64,000 bases of DNA from Neolewinella litorea (lineage in GTDB: Bacteria > Bacteroidota > Bacteroidia > Chitinophagales > Saprospiraceae), in assembly GCF_004803465.1 (NCBI RefSeq), contig NZ_SRSF01000001.1:248501-312500 (forward strand), read 5' to 3'. Below the pieces are notes generated by a model. It was not told the DNA's origin and made no database searches. It saw only the letters and a program-made list of their open reading frames with translations. Positions 59,756 to 64,000 of this stretch are shown here, one piece after another; the first letter of the stretch is position 1; each line of letters begins with the position of its first letter. Made by a program: the position numbers and the translations under genes.

Positions 59756-61501
59756 ATGGAAAATTTCAATGAAACGTCGCTACGCGACGACGTCAAACAA
59801 GCCGTTGCGCAACTCGGCTTCACTACCCCCACGCCCGTTCAGGCCAAGACCATCCCCGCGATCCTCGGGTCCGACCGCGACCTCATCGCCCTGGCCCGCA
59901 CCGGCACTGGTAAAACCGCTGGATTCGGACTTCCCGTAGTCGATGGCATCGACACCGAAGTCGACGCCGTGCAGGCCCTCATCCTTTGTCCCACCCGCGA
60001 GCTCTGTCTGCAGATCACCCGCGACCTTACCGACTACGCCCGCTACCGCAAGGGAGTCAACGTAGTGGCCGTGTACGGTGGCGCCAGCGCCGGCGACCAG
60101 ATCCGTGCCATCCGCAACGGAGCCAATATCATCGTTGGCACCCCGGGCCGCACGCTCGACCTCATCAACCGCAAGAAACTGGTCGTCGACCAGCTGAAGC
60201 GGGTGGTACTGGACGAGGCCGACGAAATGCTCAACATGGGTTTCCAGGAAGAGCTGAACGGCATTCTTGACGCCACGCCCCGCGAAAAGCAGACCCTGCT
60301 CTTCTCGGCCACCATGCCCAAGGAGGCGCGGAAGATTTCCACGGATTACATGAACGATCCCCAGGAGATCAGCATCGACCACACCGATGCCGGCAACTCC
60401 AACATCACCCACCTTTACTACAAGGTTAAGGGTGCCCACCGCTTCAGCCTGCTGAAACTGCTGGTGGAGCTGGACCCCGACATGTACGCCGTGATCTTCT
60501 GCCGTACCCGCCGTGAGGTGGACGGTGTCGCGGAAGATCTGCGCTTCGCCGGTCACGCGGCCGACGCGCTGCACGGTGATATGAGCCAGGCCCAGCGCGA
60601 CGACGTAATGAAGCGCTTCCGCAAAGGGCGCATCAAGCTCCTGGTTGCTACCGACGTAGCGGCTCGCGGACTGGACGTTTCCGACCTTACCCACGTCATC
60701 AACTACAACCTGCCCGACGCCCCCGAAGTCTACGTACACCGCAGCGGCCGTACCGGTCGTGCCGGTAAGGAAGGCGTCGCCGTGTCCATCGTTACCGGAC
60801 GTGAAGTACGCAAACTGCGCGACATCGAGCGCTACGGCAAGATTGAGTTCACCGAGGCTCCTATCCCGAGCCAGGATGAAGTTTACCGCCAGCGTGCCGT
60901 GCGCTTCGTCGATTCGGTCAAGGAAGCCAATCTCTCCGACCAGAAGCTTTCTGCCCTCATTCCCGAGATCGTTGACGGTTTGGCGGATCTGGACCGCGAG
61001 GCCCTCATCCAGCAGTTCGTCGCCTTCTCCCTGGCCGATTTCAGTCAGCAGGTCGGCAGCAGCCGCCCGGTGGAAGCCGCTACCGAAGACAAGCGTGACC
61101 GTCCGGCGCGTGAACGCAGGTCCAATGTCAGCTACACCAGGCTGTGCATGTCGGCAGGGCGTCGGCAGGGCTACACCGTTCCCCAGGTCATCGGCATGCT
61201 GAACAAGAATGTACCCGGTCGCAAGGTCGACCTCGGTAAGATCGACCTGCAGAACAACCTGACCTTTATCGACGTCGACAGCACCGAAGCCGGTCGCATC
61301 GTCGCCGCACTGGCCGGCAAACAGGATAAGGGGACTGAAGTCAACCTGCGCATCTACGATGGCCAGGGTGGCAACGAAGGCTCTGACGACTCGCCCCGCG
61401 GCAAGCGCCCCCGCAACAAGTACAAGACGGTCGCGGGTGGCACCCCGGGCAGTTTCGCCAAGCGCGACAAGAAGAAGCACCGCAAGGGCCAGGGGAAGTA
61501 A
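59756..61501 (+). CDS. DEAD-box RNA helicase (DeaD/CsdA-like)
   Basis: 581 residues. Q motif region LGFTTPTPVQAKTIPAIL, motif I ARTGTGKT, Ia PTRELCLQI, motif II DEAD (VLDEADEML), III SAT, V VATDVAARGLDV and VI YVHRSGRTGRAG. A C-terminal DbpA-type RNA-binding domain (TRLCMSAGRRQGYTVPQVIGMLN.) and a basic tail (KRDKKKHRKGQGK) follow. It likely acts in ribosome assembly or RNA turnover at low temperature. Confidence 0.95.
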   Translation: MENFNETSLRDDVKQAVAQLGFTTPTPVQAKTIPAILGSDRDLIALARTGTGKTAGFGLPVVDGIDTEVDAVQALILCPTRELCLQITRDLTDYARYRKGVNVVAVYGGASAGDQIRAIRNGANIIVGTPGRTLDLINRKKLVVDQLKRVVLDEADEMLNMGFQEELNGILDATPREKQTLLFSATMPKEARKISTDYMNDPQEISIDHTDAGNSNITHLYYKVKGAHRFSLLKLLVELDPDMYAVIFCRTRREVDGVAEDLRFAGHAADALHGDMSQAQRDDVMKRFRKGRIKLLVATDVAARGLDVSDLTHVINYNLPDAPEVYVHRSGRTGRAGKEGVAVSIVTGREVRKLRDIERYGKIEFTEAPIPSQDEVYRQRAVRFVDSVKEANLSDQKLSALIPEIVDGLADLDREALIQQFVAFSLADFSQQVGSSRPVEAATEDKRDRPARERRSNVSYTRLCMSAGRRQGYTVPQVIGMLNKNVPGRKVDLGKIDLQNNLTFIDVDSTEAGRIVAALAGKQDKGTEVNLRIYDGQGGNEGSDDSPRGKRPRNKYKTVAGGTPGSFAKRDKKKHRKGQGK

Positions 61502-61516
61502 ACTCTCCTGATTGGG

Positions 61517-62221
61517 TCAAAGATCCTGCACCCGCAGGTCGTGACCTACCCGCACGGCCAGCCGCGACAGCAATTTCAGCCACAGTACGCCGGTGATGTA
61601 ACAGTCGCCCAACGACGTATGCCGGTCGGAAAGGGGTATCCGGTAGCGGCGTGCCAGCGCATCCAGACTGAAGTCGTGGTCGGGAGTCCAGTACCCGGAG
61701 GGTCGAAGCCGCCTGGCCAGATCCGCCGTGTCGATCACCCGGTTGCGGAGGGGGCCCGCCCCGTGGCGTTGCAGGGTTTGATTGAGCATCGCTACGTCAA
61801 ACCCGATGTGGTGACCCACGATCAGTGATCCACCAAGGTAAGTGAGCAAATCCGACAACAGCGTAGGTTCGTCCACGTAGCTGTACCGCAGTGAGTTGGG
61901 TATGATGCCGTGGATGGCCACCGCCTCCGAGTGCTCGAAGCCGGGCGGGGTGGGGAGGTAGGCCTCAAACTTCTCCCCGAGGTTGATGCTGTTGCCGTAA
62001 ACCTTCAGGGCACCCAGGCTCAGGATGCGGTCCTGCCGGACGTCCAGCCCCGTAGTTTCCGTATCAAGGATGACCACCGGTACCTCACGCAGCAGGCGGT
62101 CCGGGGGAAACTCATGCTGCACTTCCGAATCGTAGCGGCGGTAATATTCCGGCCACGCGGCTTTTTCTTGCTTAGCGCCCCGCTCCGTCAGCGTATCCCA
62201 CCACCTGCGTAGGCGTTCCAT
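61517..62221 (-). CDS. DEDDh 3'-5' exonuclease
   Basis: 234 residues. The exonuclease core has Asp53/Glu55 in LDTETTGLD, GHHIGFDVAML and the terminal His/Asp in RHTSLGDCY. Similar to the DNA polymerase III epsilon/proofreading family. It directly follows the DUF294 gene (TGATG overlap), a pairing also recalled from other bacteria. Substrate unknown. Confidence 0.9.
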   Translation of the reverse strand: MERLRRWWDTLTERGAKQEKAAWPEYYRRYDSEVQHEFPPDRLLREVPVVILDTETTGLDVRQDRILSLGALKVYGNSINLGEKFEAYLPTPPGFEHSEAVAIHGIIPNSLRYSYVDEPTLLSDLLTYLGGSLIVGHHIGFDVAMLNQTLQRHGAGPLRNRVIDTADLARRLRPSGYWTPDHDFSLDALARRYRIPLSDRHTSLGDCYITGVLWLKLLSRLAVRVGHDLRVQDL

Positions 62222-64000
62222 CAGCGCAAAAAGGTTAGCTGGAAACGGATTTCGAGCAGCTGCTGAATCTCCTTTACGGGATTGAAGCTGTTGCGGAGCA
62301 GCAGACGTTGCACCTGCGTTAACTCCTCCGGACGCACGAAACGTCCATTGTCGCCCCGCTTCAGGCCCAGTTCGGCGCGCAGGCGGATCAGCAGTTCATA
62401 CGCCTCGGCCGCCTCCTCGTATACGCGTGCATTTTGGGGTTCCAGCTTTGCCAGGGCCTCGTAGCGGCGCAGGGTATTATTGATGTTGCCCTGTTGGGCC
62501 TGCAGAATCAGCACCCGCGCCGCGTCGGTCAGGGGCCGCATGGCCCGGGCCTTCAGGTCAAACTGGTCTTTGTGCTCACCCGATCGCTCCACAACGAAAT
62601 TACGGAAGAAGGTAAGCGGACTGGGGTTCTGTAAGGCCGCCATGGCCAGGGAGGCCTGAAAGCGGGTGCTTTGCCCCCCCATCTCGCTGAAGATGTGGGT
62701 GGTAAGCTTATCGGGCAGGGTGCCGTCGCCCCACACACCGCGATAATCGAAGAAGATGGAAGTATTCAGCAGATTTTCGGCCGTGTTCTCGTGCATCCAC
62801 TCGCTGAACTGATCCTTCCACCGGCTCACGCTCAGGCACCACTTGGGATTGCTGGCCATCATGTCGCCGTCGCAGTAGTGATAGCCTACCTCGTTCAGAA
62901 ATTCCGTTACGTAATCGGCCAGTTTCAGAAAGTAATCCTTGGTGGAATTGTACCGGGAAGGGCTCACGTCTTCAAAGATCAAGGCGTTGTCCTGATCCGT
63001 CCGCAGCAGTTGTTCGCCCCGTCCCTGGCTGCCCAGGGTGAGCCAGTCGAACAATGCCGGGGGGTTGCCGTGACCGTCGGCCTGCATCCGGGCCAGACCC
63101 AACTTGATGCATTTGCGGATAATCTCGTCGTTGATTTGGGTCATCACCGCGGTGATGTAGCCGATCGCGACTTCCTTCTCGAGGTAGCCGCTGAGGAGGC
63201 GTTCGGCGCGGTCGCGGAGTTCGCGCAGGTAGCCCGCCGAACGTGCCGAACCGATTTCCTGAATGACCACCGCGGGGTTGTTTCCCTGCAGCAGTAACAG
63301 ATCGTGCTCGCTCACTATTCCGGTTACCCGTGATTTGTCAGTACCGTCCTCGGTCTGCACCAGGTGATGGTAGCCGGTCTTCAACATCCGGATCTGCACG
63401 TCGGCCACGGTGGCGTCCACGGGGATACAGGCGACGGGACTGGACATTATGGTGAGTACCGGCAGCTTTCGGCTGACCACGCCCGTGGCTACGCACCGCC
63501 GTAGGTCACGGTCGGTTACGATGCCGATGGGGTGGTGCTCTTCGTTGACCACGAGAATGGACCCGATGCCGTGGTCCGTCATGCGACGGGCAGCTTCCAT
63601 GATTGTTTCATTGGCCTGACAGACTACGGGTTCCCGCGAGCGGTGCAGTGATTGCAGTGGCAGGAGGTCGGGCTCTAGTTGTCCGTTATCGTCATCCGTT
63701 TTCTGCCGGCGTGCCGCCCGGTATTCCAGGTTGTAGCGACTGCTTCCCGCCATGCTGGTGGCCAGGTATTCCAGCACCCGCGGATGGTGGGGGATGATGT
63801 CACGAAACCCTTCGCTGTTGATGGCGTAAAGCAGTGATTCCTCCACCGCCCGCGCGAGGAAGACGTAGGTGTCTTCCGCCAGCAAGGGACGAATGCCGAA
63901 GATGTCCCGTTCGCCGCAACGCTCAACGAGCATTTCCTGTCCGTCGGCATCTTCGCTATACAATTCGATAATGCCTTCCTTGACCACGAAAAATCGGTCG
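62221..64000 (-). CDS. CNMP-binding / CBS / DUF294 nucleotidyltransferase protein, 5' end missing
   Basis: The reading frame is open to the right edge (in-frame RFFVVKEG near 63990), so the N-terminus lies outside. Domains in order: part of a cyclic-nucleotide-binding fold (FFVVKEGIIELYSEDADGQ, MLVERCGERDIFGI), a CBS pair (ANETIMEAARRMTDHGIGSILVV, PVLTIMSSPVACIPVDATVADVQIRMLKTGYHHLVQ), and a DUF294 nucleotidyltransferase with GSQGRGEQ and DQDNALI, then the DUF294 C-terminal region. A sensor-coupled nucleotidyltransferase is inferred. Pairs with the downstream exonuclease. Confidence 0.88.
   Translation of the reverse strand, partial: DRFFVVKEGIIELYSEDADGQEMLVERCGERDIFGIRPLLAEDTYVFLARAVEESLLYAINSEGFRDIIPHHPRVLEYLATSMAGSSRYNLEYRAARRQKTDDDNGQLEPDLLPLQSLHRSREPVVCQANETIMEAARRMTDHGIGSILVVNEEHHPIGIVTDRDLRRCVATGVVSRKLPVLTIMSSPVACIPVDATVADVQIRMLKTGYHHLVQTEDGTDKSRVTGIVSEHDLLLLQGNNPAVVIQEIGSARSAGYLRELRDRAERLLSGYLEKEVAIGYITAVMTQINDEIIRKCIKLGLARMQADGHGNPPALFDWLTLGSQGRGEQLLRTDQDNALIFEDVSPSRYNSTKDYFLKLADYVTEFLNEVGYHYCDGDMMASNPKWCLSVSRWKDQFSEWMHENTAENLLNTSIFFDYRGVWGDGTLPDKLTTHIFSEMGGQSTRFQASLAMAALQNPSPLTFFRNFVVERSGEHKDQFDLKARAMRPLTDAARVLILQAQQGNINNTLRRYEALAKLEPQNARVYEEAAEAYELLIRLRAELGLKRGDNGRFVRPEELTQVQRLLLRNSFNPVKEIQQLLEIRFQLTFLR

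Noticed and set aside
59780-61480. Long minus-strand open frame opposite the DEAD-box helicase
   Set aside because: It mirrors the helicase gene; no motif, and composition (V, G, D, Q rich) is typical of antisense frames.
1-64000. Mobile elements, CRISPR arrays, prophage, integrase or restriction genes
   Set aside because: I found no transposase motifs, spaced direct repeats, phage structural genes or defence nucleases anywhere in the window.

Overview
The window looks like a single chromosomal stretch of a GC-rich member of the Bacteroidota, most likely Saprospiria (Lewinella-like). Three things point there. LpxC and FabZ are fused in one polypeptide. Many genes carry TAnnTTTG boxes, the -7 element of the Bacteroidota housekeeping sigma factor, just upstream of the start, and Shine-Dalgarno sequences are absent. 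Several genes are Bacteroidota-type: an NTP/NDP-exchanger fold with HEAT repeats, a DUF2452 protein and a PorE-like TPR/PD40 protein. The genus is inference. I see no transposase, integrase, phage module, CRISPR array or rRNA. The region is mostly core and housekeeping.

Layout. 1-960: 5' part of a class A penicillin-binding protein. 1238-6251: secreted S8 peptidase, selD with a structured leader, a Rieske/FAD oxidoreductase and a PNPOx-like flavoprotein. 6252-6812: a noncoding stretch with a strong intrinsic terminator, then a small NqrM-like membrane protein. 6798-12948 (minus strand): a lipid A cluster (lpxC/fabZ, lpxA) with two ABC ATPases, an N-end-rule aminoacyl transferase, gatC, a DUF2452 protein and a 2H phosphoesterase. 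13079-21692: PorE-like SPOR protein, esterase, threonine dehydratase, ribH, xseA, rlmF, a PhyH dioxygenase and a PLP-homeostasis protein. 21876-31313: small exported protein, FKBP isomerase, msrA, NTP/NDP transporter, argS, a zincless MutM-like glycosylase, a GNAT protein, a UPF0158 protein and an SMP-30 lipoprotein.

31847-36106 is a tight plus-strand run. It starts with polyphosphate kinase 2 and continues with three genes I cannot name confidently: a peptidoglycan-binding/YkuD-like protein, a 123-residue protein and a 603-residue protein with another peptidoglycan-binding-like repeat and hydrophobic helices. This cassette is the best candidate for an undescribed system. 36137-46994: accD, small transporters, a dicarboxylate symporter, a triple-LysM protein, a DUF21-CBS protein, a YfcE-type phosphodiesterase, a GT-C membrane glycosyltransferase, an FMN reductase, an acidic protein and a fructose-6-phosphate aldolase. 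47361-58436: rpsP with a long acidic tail, a class IV aminotransferase, dapF, an HtrA protease, an aminotransferase, a GDSL lipoprotein, hemE, a sugar porter with ribokinase, and an acyl-CoA carboxylase beta subunit. 58478-64000: tRNA-Leu(UAA), an NlpE/META lipoprotein, a DEAD-box helicase, a DEDDh exonuclease, and a CNMP-CBS-DUF294 protein that runs off the right edge.

Themes across the window are envelope building (PBP, lipid A, LysM, SPOR, YkuD-like and DAP enzymes), protein and oxidative quality control (HtrA, S8 peptidase, MsrA, FKBP, N-end-rule transferase), translation (argS, gatC, rpsP, rlmF, tRNA-Leu) and central metabolism. Genes are packed tightly, with ATGA overlaps within operons. 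Three convergent pairs share a single CTAG as both stop codons.
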